Shown piece after piece: positions 1 to 10,551 of a stretch of DNA of 64,000 bases. This stretch comes from Cerrena zonata. Taxonomy: Eukaryota > Basidiomycota > Agaricomycetes > Polyporales > Cerrenaceae. The first letter of the stretch is position 1, and every line of letters starts with the position of its first letter. Under the pieces are notes generated by a model. That model made no database searches. It was not told where the DNA came from and was given only the letters and a program-made list of their open reading frames with translations. The position numbers were made by a program, and so were the translations under genes. The stretch spans positions 310,001-374,000 of the forward strand of contig JASBNA010000002.1 in NCBI GenBank assembly GCA_038087015.1, read 5' to 3'.

Positions 1-379
1 TTTTAGATGAATAGTTCTCAAGTTGATTGGAATGCACCGTCTTCCGCCTGAAGACTGGTACCGTTATCAAATATGCGGGGTATAATGCTCCGTAGATCAA
101 CTCAAGGAGAGAACGTGGCTCTCAATGCTGTTGAATGTAATTGCGGCACAGCAAACCAAGTATCTTGACGTACTGTGGAGATATGTACCACAGCGATAAC
201 ATAACACGCGAAGTCGACGGCTGTCCTGTCCTGTATAATACCTGAACTGAGCATCTATATTAGAAGCGTCCCTAAGTAAGCTTGGCTGTCTCGTGCGTAG
301 CGTGTATGGATGGATGCTGTCCACCGCCAGTAAAGAATGTAGAGGGAAGTCGCAAAGATCTATTGCTTGTGATATCAAA
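1..379. other. Intergenic, 3' flank of RIP1
   Basis: No reading frame here has coding character or a recognisable domain on either strand. The stretch lies just past the RIP1 stop codon and probably holds its 3' untranslated region and terminator. Whatever lies to the left is outside the window. Confidence 0.5.
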
Positions 380-1435
380 TTAACCAACAATGAGTTTAGA
401 ATCGCCCTCCGTGAAGTCGTATTGAGGAACTTCAAGGTTAAGCTAAAAAGATTGTCAACGCCCATGTAACAAAGAGAAGGAAAACACAGCATACAGGTGC
501 AGGGCCTTTGCGGATACGACCAGCTAAACCAAGGACATCAGCGTTCCGCCTCAGGGTCAGAAATTTGGACAACTTACAAATATCATAATGCGAACCGTGG
601 CATGGGCAGAACCTAATAATAAAAGTATGAAGAGGCGAACTACGGTGTATGACATACACTCACCATCCTCCATAATCACCGGCCTCACCAATGGGCACAC
701 AACCAAGATGAGTGCAAACACCAAGCATGACAAGCCATTCAGGCTTCTTAGTTCTGCTCTCGTCACTCTCAGGATCCCGCAAGCCCTTCCAGTCAGTGGA
801 CTTTGCCTCCGAAATTTCATCCTGGGTACGGTGTCGGATGAACACGGGCTTGCCACGCCATTTGATGATGACGTTCTTGCCCTCTGGGATGCTGGCAAGT
901 TCGACCTCGACCTTGGCCAAAGCCAAAACATCAGCGGAGGCAGACATGGTTGCAAGGAATTCGGTGACAGTTGATTTGGCGGCAGAAGCGGAGAGAACAC
1001 CAAGTGAACCGATCATAAAGTATGAGAGGGCACGGTTTGTTGAGGGGTCCTTGGCCTCGTAGGCACCGAAGTTAGGAACCTTGGGAGCATCACGGGCAGG
1101 AACCGACGTGTGCATGTAACGCTGCTGGAAGACACCGGTAGTAGGTGCTATGGATAGGAACCACTGTCATTACAACTAGTTGTGTTCAAAACACGAAAAG
1201 TCATACCGTTAGCATATCGTTTCGACACTACGCCGTTCGGGGTGTTGGAAAGTCCACCAGAGAACTTGGCAGGAGTATCCGACCGGGGACCAGCAGCACC
1301 ATGACCGTGGTGCTCAGCACCGTGAAGATCTCTGGCAGCGAGGTTGATCAAGGGCGCACTCGGCACACCCGAGGCGAGTGTCCTCACAGTTGGAGGCGCA
1401 GTAAAGGCTTTTTTGGTGGCGAAGAGTGCAGCCAT
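380..1435 (-). CDS. RIP1: Rieske iron-sulfur subunit of cytochrome bc1 complex
   Basis: This is the Rieske [2Fe-2S] subunit of mitochondrial complex III, which passes electrons from ubiquinol to cytochrome c1. Five exons (1207..1435, 664..1147, 578..612, 495..523, 380..442) join in phase to 279 aa. The first exon begins at an ATG followed by a basic, Ala/Thr-rich stretch that fits a mitochondrial presequence. One hydrophobic segment (SYFMIGSLGVLSASAAKS) is the usual membrane anchor. Both cluster-binding boxes are visible: CTHLGC near the end of exon 2 and CPCHGSHYD, which starts exon 3; a Trp codon is split by the intron between them. The C-terminus runs through GRIRKGPAP to LNLEVPQYDF, as in other fungal Rieske proteins. 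Length and residues are those of a functional protein. The two exons of 29 and 35 nt are very short. Confidence 0.95.
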
Positions 1436-1695
1436 GGGGGATGAAGGAGACGTGCTTGACGTCGTTTACGATGATGCTCAGGTTGTGTGGATGCGGAGTT
1501 AGAATCTCGTGCGCTCGGTTCAGTGTCCGATTTGTCCCGACCTTTACGCCCAATCAGAACCCGGCATTTACCAGGCTCGTCTCGAACACTCAGTACTCAG
1601 TAGTGAAGTCAAAAATCCGGACTCGGTGATTATTATGATACAATACAGCACTCTATCGTCTATGGGGGTATGATGCGTCCAAAAAAAACTATAAC

Positions 1696-3373
1696 TCATG
1701 AAGATTCTTCCTGTTGTTTCGCCAGATGCGCATCCAAGCAACTCAGGACTCTTTGCTTGGGGTATTTTGGCGCAACTGGAAGATTGAAATGTTTCACCAA
1801 CCGGCGGACGTTGTTAGGATCTGCGCAAAATAAATCAGTCATACGTACAATAAAGTATACTATGTTTAGATGGCCTTACAATCAGTGATGATTCCGTCGA
1901 CATGCCAATGCAAGAGTTGTTCCACAATGTTCATTCGATTCACCTTATAAAATTCAGAGTCAGCCAAGGTTTAGGAACACTGGCACTAAAGGGCACCTAC
2001 AGGTCCAGGGCTTGACTTGTAGTCCGAGACGATGCGCTTCGTCGACCATCTCCTTAGTTGTAAATGGCACGAAGTTCAGGAATGCAGGATCCACCGAGCC
2101 TGCCGAGTGAACTGCGGCTGGTGACAAGATATCTGCACCTATGTGGTTTGCTGCCTGCGCAACTTGCTCCGAGAACGATGGTCCAGGGAATGCGTCTAAG
2201 CGCAGTCCCGCAAGCCAAGGTGTGGTCGTGTTGTCCGCAACGGTGGCAGTTTCACTAAGAATTTGCTATCAGCACAAAGGCAAGATACTGACGTATTGAC
2301 TAGACATACTCATCTATCAGCGCAGAAACTATCATGTCTGGGTTTGTTTTCTGTGATGACGTATTGATTTAGAGAACATCAACGAAAGATGCCAGGTACC
2401 AACCTTCATCACAACCAAAGTTCTCCAGTCGAAGCTTTGATACTGTAAAAGCCAAGTTTAAAACATGAATTCGGAATGTGAATAGAGATGCGTACAGTGA
2501 TAGAAGAATGATAAGGGTTGCGGGAAAACACTTCGCTCTGTCTTTGCACGAAGTCTTGAACACCGAGCGTCTGGTTTGGTTGTGCAGGATTTATCTTTGA
2601 TTCGATATTCCACAAAATTTGGTGGTCCGGGTCAGCGCATGAGGCAAAATCGAAGACTTCTTGCATAGTCGATATCTTCGTTCCAGGATAGGTGAGCTGC
2701 ATCGCTGTGGATACAGGTTTGACGTTGACATGGAATGCGCTACAAAACGGAACATACGATAATTGTCCTGCCGTTTTGATCCACAATCCAAAGTTCGTAA
2801 TTGTTCGAAGGTGAGGTTGGCAATGAATTTCCCAACATATGGGAAGTCGGGATCGTCCGGGAACTAAACCACTGTTAGATTCATACAAGGCCAAGAACAT
2901 CAGAGTTCTTACAGCTGGCACAGTATCGATGCACTTCTCGGGAACAATGTTCTCGTCGTGCCAGACAACCACAACACCATCCTAAACGACTTTAGTAGGC
3001 AGTAGTGGTCATAGCGTGACCTGAGATTACATACCTTGGTGATTCCATTGTCTAACTCCAACGTTGTAGAACCATCGATCAGACCCCTACGTTCATACGT
3101 AAATTTAGCCTTTTAGGCATACAAGGCCGAACTCACCATGCGAAACTCGGTAATGTGTTCTCAACAGTGTTCCCTCTTCCACCTCTATGTGCCTTGTGAA
3201 CGTGGTGAGCTTAGATGTGAATACGTAAAATATGACTTCCGCGACGACCAACTCACCTGCACGTCATAGAAACGGCTGTGTGACCATCTCGCTAGCTTCT
3301 CCTGGGCAGGTAATGCCACGAGGAGCAATGCTTGATTGGCCAGAAATGTCAGTTGGTGTATAGGTGGAAACAT
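1696..3373 (-). CDS. Glycerophosphodiester phosphodiesterase (GDPD family), one apparent frame break
   Basis: The GDPD family hydrolyses glycerophosphodiesters to glycerol-3-phosphate and an alcohol, acting on a TIM-barrel fold. Eleven exons can be chained: 3257..3373, 3137..3192, 3035..3086, 2913..2981, 2758..2863, 2496..2704, 2404..2442, 2310..2350, 2001..2254, 1880..1943, 1696..1820 (about 376 aa). Catalytic signatures are in order: AHRGGRGNTVENT (His and Arg), TTLELDNGITKDGVVVVWHDE (Glu, Asp and the second His), NIESKINP, and VKPWT...VNR near the end. The start is the ATG at 3373; a longer frame upstream has only a TTG. The junction between exons 9 and 10 is off by one base: the donor follows ACCT, but the next exon needs phase 0. 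The spare T at about 2001 is the simplest explanation. The N-terminal hydrophobic run (NQALLLVALPAQ) could be a weak signal or anchor. Confidence 0.85.
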
Positions 3374-4275
3374 GGCAGAGGCTGGTGAGGAGTGCAAGAG
3401 ATAGGACTCAAGTATGGGGAAGTGGCCCGGTTGACTATACCCCCAGGTTTCACCTTACTCCAGGACACTTCCGGTAAATTCCACCAGCCCCGCGAGATAG
3501 AATTTGAAAGAACGACACCCAGCCGTCATCTCAACACACGTTCGGATGTGCATGAGCGCGATCGCGTAGGCTATAGGCTGTTCAAACACGAACGTTCCCT
3601 AACGCTTCATGAACGTACCTTCCATACTCGGATATTCCGCTGCCGTAAGCATGGTGCAAGCATAAAGGACAATGCCGAGACACTGGTCCCTATCTTCAAG
3701 ACTGAGAGGGGCCACCGCGTATGTTTTACATTGGTTAAAACAAGCAGTGTAGATCGATACAAACGTGCGATGGGCTGATCGTTCATCGTATGGCACCTCA
3801 GTGCAGATCTTGGAGTACCGCCGTAATCGGACGGAAGAATCGGGTGCTATACACTCGTGTAAAACTAAGCAGAAGTTAGAGGAAATCCCTGAGAAACCAT
3901 TTAGGTCATTAGCTCTGACTCGGACATCCGTCGCATGGAGGAATTTGGCAATGTAAGCACCTACATTAGATTTATGAACCGGAGCAATCCAAGATAGGCT
4001 CTCATCGTACTTCGCGTACGTTATGAACGAACATGCGCATAAAGCAATTTCATAGTGTCAATTGTGACATCGGTTTTAATGCGAGCGAGGGTAATAGCTT
4101 GGACAGTGAGCAAGCTTGAGCGGTGTTATGAATAAGCATATCTGTGACTTCGGTTAGTATTGGACTATGGACCATGAGCATGGTGAGGAGCATATACTTT
4201 ACACATTAAAATAGAAAACTCGATATGGTACACACAAGCTTATGGTAAGCAGAGAAGGCTCTCGCCCAGCACTCA
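3374..4275. other. Intergenic between GDPD promoter and COX19 3' end
   Basis: About 900 bp without a supported gene. A 128-codon plus-strand frame at 3392-3778 shows no domain, no plausible intron structure and no sequence bias toward coding. The part nearest 3400 should hold the GDPD promoter. Confidence 0.5.
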
Positions 4276-4743
4276 TTACTGGTTAGGTTTGTCCTTGTCT
4301 TTCGTCACATTCGCTTGGGTATCCCCCGCAAGATTCGACAGGCCAAGGTTCTTCCATTCGTCCCGGTCCATGAGTCCACTGGAAGATGTCATATTAGCAC
4401 ACAGGGCGGCTCGTGTGACGAACAAGTGAACGTTACCGATTCATCCGACAATCCAAGTAATCTCGGTTCAAATGACGACAGGGTGTAGAGTTACTCCCAT
4501 TCTTGCGCAAGCAATCGAGATACGTTTTCATAAAGTCCTTACATTCACCTGTGACACAGGTTAGAGTCCTTCCAGCACTATCGTGTTTGGCACTTCATGC
4601 AACTTGCCATAATGATCGAGAGGGAACGAGCCACGATCCTGCACAGTTGTGTCAATTTGGAAATTGAATGATGGTTGAATATCTCATACAGGTGGTGCAA
4701 CGGAGAAGCCAGCAGATATTGACGGTGGTCGTCCGAATGACAT
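4276..4743 (-). CDS. COX19: Cytochrome c oxidase assembly protein COX19
   Basis: COX19 is a small intermembrane-space protein needed for copper delivery and assembly of cytochrome c oxidase. No long frame exists, but four exons (4690..4743, 4608..4638, 4437..4548, 4276..4378) join in phase to 99 aa. The start MSFGRPPSISAGFSVAPP, then DRGSFPLDHYGECKDF, and the twin CX9C motifs (C-KDFMKTYLD-C and C-RHLNRDYLD-C) are diagnostic of the COX19 family, as is GLMDRDEWKNLGL after the second motif. The intron at 4549..4607 begins GCAAGT and ends CACAG with a CTAAC branch site, so it is a GC-AG intron. The length matches yeast and animal COX19. The gene sits tandem and close to an EthD-domain gene on the same strand, without obvious functional link. 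Confidence 0.92.
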
Positions 4744-4996
4744 GAAGGATAGAGGTATACACCAAGCTAACCTTGCAAGTTCATGAGACTCTCAATGGGT
4801 GATCGGCGTTTAATCATTCTAATGTCATCAAATCCAGAAAAGGCATTTATCGTGGGTCATTGGTGGGTCACCGTCATGTCCGACACTCCCATATCATTAA
4901 TCTTACATGATAAGTAGAAGTGAGACAGCCATTAATAACCACAACGCAGGGGTATATTACATATATCGATTTTACGACAACAATTCTATTATTCAG

Positions 4997-5526
4997 CTAA
5001 GCAGAGGGCTTCTGCCATTTGGTTTGATTCTCTCCGACGAGAACTTGCACTGAAGTTCTGTCCAAGAAGTTGGGCTCATCAGGGACAGCTTTCTGTGTAT
5101 CTCGTCAGAAGCTGAAATGTAAAAGAGTCAATGCGACTTACTTGAAGGTACTCTTCGTCACCGAACAAAGCAAGCAAATCCGAAAGCTTCTCTACTTCAA
5201 ATTCGGCGGCACCATCATAAGGTGCGAGCGGGAGGCCGATTGCCTCTAGTTCCTTGCTTGGTCCATCGAGAACATGGAACTGATGAAAGATTTCTCAGAT
5301 AACTTCCGATCTATGTAGTGACAAAGACATACCTGATTGTACTTGACCAGGTTCTCCTTGACTGCTTTAAGGCTCGTGAAGATCGCGGCGTGGTTCTTGC
5401 CCCTATGACCGGGGTCAGATTATTTGTTCACCCACAAGCATCTGTTCACACTCACCAACGCTCGCTGAATTCCTCCCGGGTCAGGTGAGGTTGACGTCTG
5501 ATGAGGCAGGTAACACGGATAGTCAT
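4997..5526 (-). CDS. EthD-domain protein
   Basis: EthD-domain proteins are small dimeric alpha-beta barrel proteins, in fungi often of unknown substrate. Four exons (5456..5526, 5333..5402, 5142..5279, 4997..5092) give 124 aa with consistent phases. The protein opens MTIRVTCLIRRQPHLTREEF and continues ERWWGKNHAAIF, the conserved helix and His of the family. It then has KYNQFHVLDGP, EFEVEKLSDLLALF and a C-terminal AVPDEPNFLDRTSVQVLVGE. For the last intron the CAG nearest the branch site leads to an early stop; the next one (ACACAG before AAAGCT) keeps the frame and the family C-terminus. A TATATAA box lies about 65 bp upstream of the ATG. The specific reaction is not known from sequence. Confidence 0.85.
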
Positions 5527-6531
5527 GATTTACTGGGAGGACAAAGTGACAGGGGCTTGATGGAGAGTCGGAGATCATCTCTAGTTCTTATATACTCAAG
5601 ACATCTATATGGTCAATTTAGTACTAACGTTAGCGGGAAAGATGCCTTGGTGCAATATTGATATTAGCGATGCTGTGGCATCGTTATGCCCAAGTGGCCG
5701 AACCAATGAGATTTACTCTCAACACGACAAGGAGCTAGCCGCAGTACTTATGATCAGTAAGCAAGTTATCAGTAAGCAACGATACGGAGGATACCATAAG
5801 AGCTCAACCTGAGCACCTTGCTCTTGTCCCTGTATCACTGCGCTTTGAACAGCTCCGAGTTCGCTCCCTTCATTTTCGATGGTACGATATGTACTCAATG
5901 ATGTCGGGAACAATGGGCAGTGTAAGTTCGCTCGGGGACGCGGTTAGGGGCTATTATGGTTAACCTCAAGCTTGACGGCCGAGTGCTAACTCTGAGTTTA
6001 TACCGAGCCCTATCAGTTAACCTCGGCGAGCGGGCTGTCACCGAAGTGTTGTATGGGAAATATGAAGAAGCATCTCACGGTCAAAAGGGATTCTGTAGTC
6101 GGTTGTCTGCATATCCAGTGAATATGTTTTTTAACATGAAGAGATCACCAGGTTATGGTTGTAATACAAAGGTCACCCCTTCTTGGTGATTTCGAGATAT
6201 GTTGAAAATACCTCCGCGAACACGTTGCACAGCCACCATAGATGGTGTATTCGGGCTCGGTCTGGACCAGTCCCAGTTTAGCAACTGGTAGGAAATGCGG
6301 CATGCATCTTTGTATTCTCACCACTCAGGCTGGTGTCGAGACGATAGTAATATGCCGGGGACGCTGGATAATACACATATCCTCCCGAGGGGCGGAGATT
6401 ACTCACAAAGCCCATGGCAGAAGAAGCCGTGTCTCACCTCTGAACCATACCATCACCTGAACACGGGCTGTCAACGCACCCATTTCTTTCTCAAGCTCTC
6501 ATCTTGAATACCACCTCGTTTTATTTCGAAA
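5527..6531. other. Intergenic, divergent promoter region
   Basis: About 1 kb between the EthD gene (minus) and the dehydrogenase gene (plus). Short open frames here lack any recognisable domain. A small direct repeat, ATCAGTAAGCAA with a near copy 15 bp on, lies at about 5754-5780. I see no gene. Confidence 0.5.
5588..5594 (-). promoter_or_regulatory. TATA box of the EthD gene
   Basis: TATATAA on the minus strand, about 65 bp before the EthD start codon at 5526. The spacing is suitable for a core promoter in a fungal gene; no transcript evidence is available. Confidence 0.4.
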
Positions 6532-7838
6532 ATGGGAGGCAAACCTTCTACCATCAACCCTGACACTGACTTGCTGGATTTGCACGGCAAGGTTGCAATT
6601 GTAACTGGTGCAACGTACGTATTCGCCTCCCATTTCCCTCCCCCCTTACTCATGTCTACCTTGGTGTAGTGCTGGCATTGGCTTCTGGAATGCAGCGCAT
6701 CTCAGTAAACGAGGTGCAAAGGTTTACATCGCTGCTCGTAACGAAAGCAAGGCGACTGGTGCCATTTCCCGAATCGAAGCATGGAACCCTTCCCCCAACC
6801 GAGGACCGATTCTCTTCCATAAACTCGAGCTAGATGACCCTAGGGATGCAAAGAAATCCGCCGAAGCATTCTTAGCTCGTGAATCAAGACTCGATATCTT
6901 GAGTAAATATTGTATTTCTAGCAAGTTGGACATTGCGACTAATACTCTTCGTAGTTAACAACGCAGGCCAAATGTCTTCTGCATACGAAAAGACCAAGGA
7001 CGGTGTCGTAACAACTATGGCGATCAAGTCAGTGAAGCTTCCATTCATGTTAACCTGAACGTTGTCTTATCACTGTTACAGCCACTTAAGTCCCTTTGTA
7101 TTCACTAATACGCTCTCGCCGTTGCTCGAGAAGACGGCACGCGAGCCTGGCAGTGATGTCCGAGTAATTAGCGTAAGTGACATTTGACGTTGTAAGCGGT
7201 CCCCTCCTGATGATATCTCTGCTAGGTTTCATCCTACACGCACAGTATGGTCTCTGACGCGAAATTCGACTCGCTGGAAGAGTTCAACAAGTCGTATGAG
7301 GGCACCGGTTTCTTGCCACCAGCGAAAATGAAGCGTTATGGTACGACATTGACTAGTAAAGAAAAGAAAAGTGCTTACTAATGGTGACCCCACAGCGATG
7401 TCGAAGCTTGCGAATATTCTGTGGACAAATGAACTCCAGCGCCGATACAATGAGAAAAATATTCCAATTTCTTTTATCACCATCCATCCCGGGGGTGTCC
7501 TCACTGGCAAGTTAATACCATTCTATCATTTGCGATGTAACATCTTGCTAACCGGTGAACCAGAAACCGCTCTTGACCAGCTGAAGGCTCTCCCACTGTC
7601 CGGTCTTGTGACTTGGATAGCAGGGTTCTTCTCTGACCAGCCCGAACAGGGTTCCTTCACCACTCTGTTCGCTGCCGCGTCACCATTGATCAAGCAAAAC
7701 CCTTCAGCATACCGCGGAAAGTACATTTCTCCGTATACCAAGGTGGAGGAGCCAAGTCCTTCGGCACGGGATCCTAATTTGGCGAAGACCCTCTGGTTGA
7801 CCTCAGAGAAGATATTGAAGGATGTGTACGGATTGTAG
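6532..7838 (+). CDS. Short-chain dehydrogenase/reductase
   Basis: An NAD(P)-dependent oxidoreductase of the classical/extended SDR type, related to fungal retinol-dehydrogenase-like and WW-domain-oxidoreductase-like proteins; the substrate is unknown. Seven exons (6532..6614, 6670..6902, 6955..7027, 7082..7172, 7226..7340, 7396..7506, 7564..7838) give 326 aa. The nucleotide-binding TGATAGIG motif spans the first intron. Also visible are NNAG, the catalytic Ser region VISVSSYTH, and YAMSK (YxxxK) across intron 5, followed by HPGGV. I treat 7507..7563 as a GC-AG intron: it begins GCAAGT, has CTAAC 10 nt before the final CAG, and is 57 nt. Because 57 is a multiple of three without stops, an unspliced version with 19 extra residues would also be open. 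No signal peptide is seen. Confidence 0.88.
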
Positions 7839-7999
7839 TGTACTCTGGTTCCGAGCTCTCGTATACCATCTTTGTTGTAGCTCCTGTTTTTGAATACCAT
7901 TATGCTGTAGCCTCTTACAAGAGACTGGCATACACTTCAATATTCAATATTCAATATTTGAATGTAACATTTGCATGATGCAATGAACGTTTGAGCGCG

Positions 8000-8061
8000 A
8001 CGCGTACCATGACACGATCGCGTTGTGGCATCTCCGGCCCGGGTCTCCATAAATGACGCGT
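8000..8061. promoter_or_regulatory. Two MluI cell-cycle boxes (ACGCGT) before NPL4
   Basis: ACGCGT occurs at 8000-8005 and again at 8056-8061, both inside the same 9-mer GACGCGTAC, within 130 bp of the NPL4 start. ACGCGT is the binding site of MBF-type factors in yeasts. Whether it works here is inference. Confidence 0.35.
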
Positions 8062-8126
8062 ACGCCTGATTTAGAGTGCAATTCAGGATTATTGACTGCA
8101 TTCAATCCCTTACTAAAACGTTCACG

Positions 8127-10440
8127 ATGGTCCGTGTTTTTTCGTGTATTGAAGACAACTTACAAACAGCTCGCACATATAGCTGGTTAGAACACGATCG
8201 AAAGATGGAAACTTCAGGTTCGAACTATCACCAGCTTCTAGCATATCTGAATTGGTGGAGAAGGTGCATTTTGTTCTGCTCAATATGCGTTGTGGCCTCG
8301 TTACTGACCATGAGCCAATGGGTAGATATTAGGTACAACGGAGAATGCTGACCCCTCCACACTGGCCATATCTAATCAGCCTAGAGGAAATGAGACACTT
8401 GTATCCACATTACAGGGTCAGACTTTACAGGGAATTGGACTGAAGTAAGTGTACGGCGTACTCCATCGTTTGAGGCATTTAACTGAAGACTGAGTAGACA
8501 TGGCGATCTCATTTTTGTCTCATATAAGCCCCTGGCCACCGCTCCTATACCTTCGCCGGAAGCAGAGTCTACTGCATCTCATATCCAGAGTGATCCTAAC
8601 TCACAACGTCCTTGGGAGAGCGTTAAGGAGGACTCTGTTGACGAATACTGGCGCTCGAATGATGGCAAAATTCCTAGAAAACGCGACTCCCGATTCTGCA
8701 AACACGGTGCAAACGCAATGTGCGATTACTGCATGCCTTTGGAACCCTATGACTCCGCATACCACACAGAGCACAACATCAAACACCTATCATTCCATGC
8801 TTACCTCAAGAAACTACAACCAAAGGTAACGACAAGTACGTCATCCGTTCTCCCACCCCTGGAACCACAATCGTACAAGGTGAAAGTTCCATGTCCATCC
8901 GGTGGTCATACGAATTGGCCGGCAGGAATTTGTACGGCGTGTCAACCTTCTGCAATCACGTTACAGAGTCAACCCTTCCGTATGGTCGATCATCTCGAGA
9001 TCGCCTCCACAGACATCATTGACAGGTTCTTGCAAGCGTGGCGTCGAACTGGACTGCAACGATTTGGTTGGCTTATAGGAAGGTACGAATCGTATCCGGA
9101 AGTACCAATGGGTGTGAAGGCGGTTGTCGAAGCAATACACGAGCCACCCCAGGAAGGCGAAGTGGATGGTCTCACCCTCGGTCTCCCATGGGAGGACGAG
9201 CCACGGATTCGTGCACTTGCAAAGAGCGCAACAAGTCCACTGACAGTTGTGGGTTACATCTTTACGGACCTGGAGACACTCCCCGAAGACCGAGCAAAAG
9301 TTGCCTATAAACGTCATCCACAATCGTTCTATCTTTCTTCACTGGAGACTATTTTTGCCGCTCATGTCCAAAACGCCAATCCTACCCCGTCAAAGTCATC
9401 TCCGACAGGACGTTTCGCTTCGCGTATGGTTACAGCTGTATTGACAGGCACCGAAGATGGTGGTATCGATGTCTCTGCATATCAAGTCTCTGAACAGGCG
9501 TGTGCCATGGTTGATGCAGATATGATTGAAGCAAGCGTGGATCCTGGTATAGTCCGAGTAAAGGAAGAGGACCGAAGCCAAGACAATGCACGTTATGTTC
9601 CTGATGTCTTCTTCCGATACAAGAACGAGTATGGTCTGGAAGTAAAGAAGAGCGCAAAGCCGTGTTTCCCAGTGGAATATCTACTTGTCAACGTAAGATT
9701 TATTACTTTCAGATCTAGTTGTTCTCTATAACTGATCTCGATTATAACTTTTAGGTTTCCCATGGTTTCCCCCAGGAACCTGCACCACTCTTCCGCTCGG
9801 CTAAGTACCACATCGAGAACAGGCCGGGTCTAGAAGACCAACATATTGAAGGAATCCTCAAGAGCTTGCTCGTATGCGTGCACCGGATGTCACAGAAAGT
9901 AATAGCGACGTACAAGGACGCCTTGAGCTAGCAAGGTGGCTCAGCGACTGGCATCTAATAGCTTTCCTGGGTTCAACACAATTAATTAGTGAGGTATGGT
10001 TCGACGTCTAATTTCCGTCTGATGCCGAACGCTAAATAGGTTACTCTAGAATGACATGAATATCCTCATTCGTGTGGCTTCTTCACCGAATCTCGATGAT
10101 CCTTCCATTTTGAACCCTCTTTTTGTGACCGAAGGATGGCAAACGCTTATGACCTTTACAAGGGAATCAGCACGTATGTTTGATTATTGAATTGCAACAC
10201 CGAAGTGCCTGACCGAATTTACTATCCACAGCTCGCCTACCAGAGACATCTGCTCCATCTTCCGGACCCAGTGCTATGGATGAAGACATACCGCCGGAAA
10301 TCTTTGATCAAATCGCTCGGGAGCAGCAACAATCGGCAGGCGTATCTGGCGGGAATATCAGAATGTGCCCTCATTGTACATTTGAGAACAACCACGGAGG
10401 TAATGATTGTGAGGTTTGTGGTCTTCCTCTCGAGGGCTAA
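8127..10440 (+). CDS. NPL4: NPL4, Cdc48/p97 cofactor, one apparent frame break
   Basis: NPL4 pairs with UFD1 to bring ubiquitylated proteins to the Cdc48/p97 unfoldase in ER-associated degradation. Seven exons (8127..8143, 8191..8263, 8326..8444, 8498..9692, 9755..9993, 10050..10173, 10232..10440) encode about 658 aa. The UBX-like N-terminus reads RSKDGNFRFELSPASSISEL. It is followed by the zinc-binding region around FCKHGANAMCDYCMP and a long MPN-like/CTD core (FGWLIGRYESYPEVPMGVKA). A C-terminal NPL4-type zinc finger carries CPHCTFENNHGG and CEVCGLPL. Around 9862 the frame slips by one: ILK must be followed by ELARMRAPD, which needs one extra G in AAGAG. With that base added all later junctions fit. 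The 17-nt first coding exon (MVRVFS) is the least certain part. Confidence 0.9.
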
Positions 10441-10551
10441 CTTGGAACTGGGATTCGATTTGCATTGGAGAGAGCAGTCATGAATTGAATCAATATGTAC
10501 ATTACACACACTGGACTATCAGTTATCCACCTGTCTACGATGAGCAAGAGA

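Noticed and set aside
3392..3778. 128-codon plus-strand frame
   Set aside because: No recognisable motif, no intron structure, and it overlaps the GDPD start and promoter.
7936..7965. CAATATT repeat as a regulatory or CRISPR-like array
   Set aside because: Three short AT-rich units in a 3' flank; a simple microsatellite, with no spacers.
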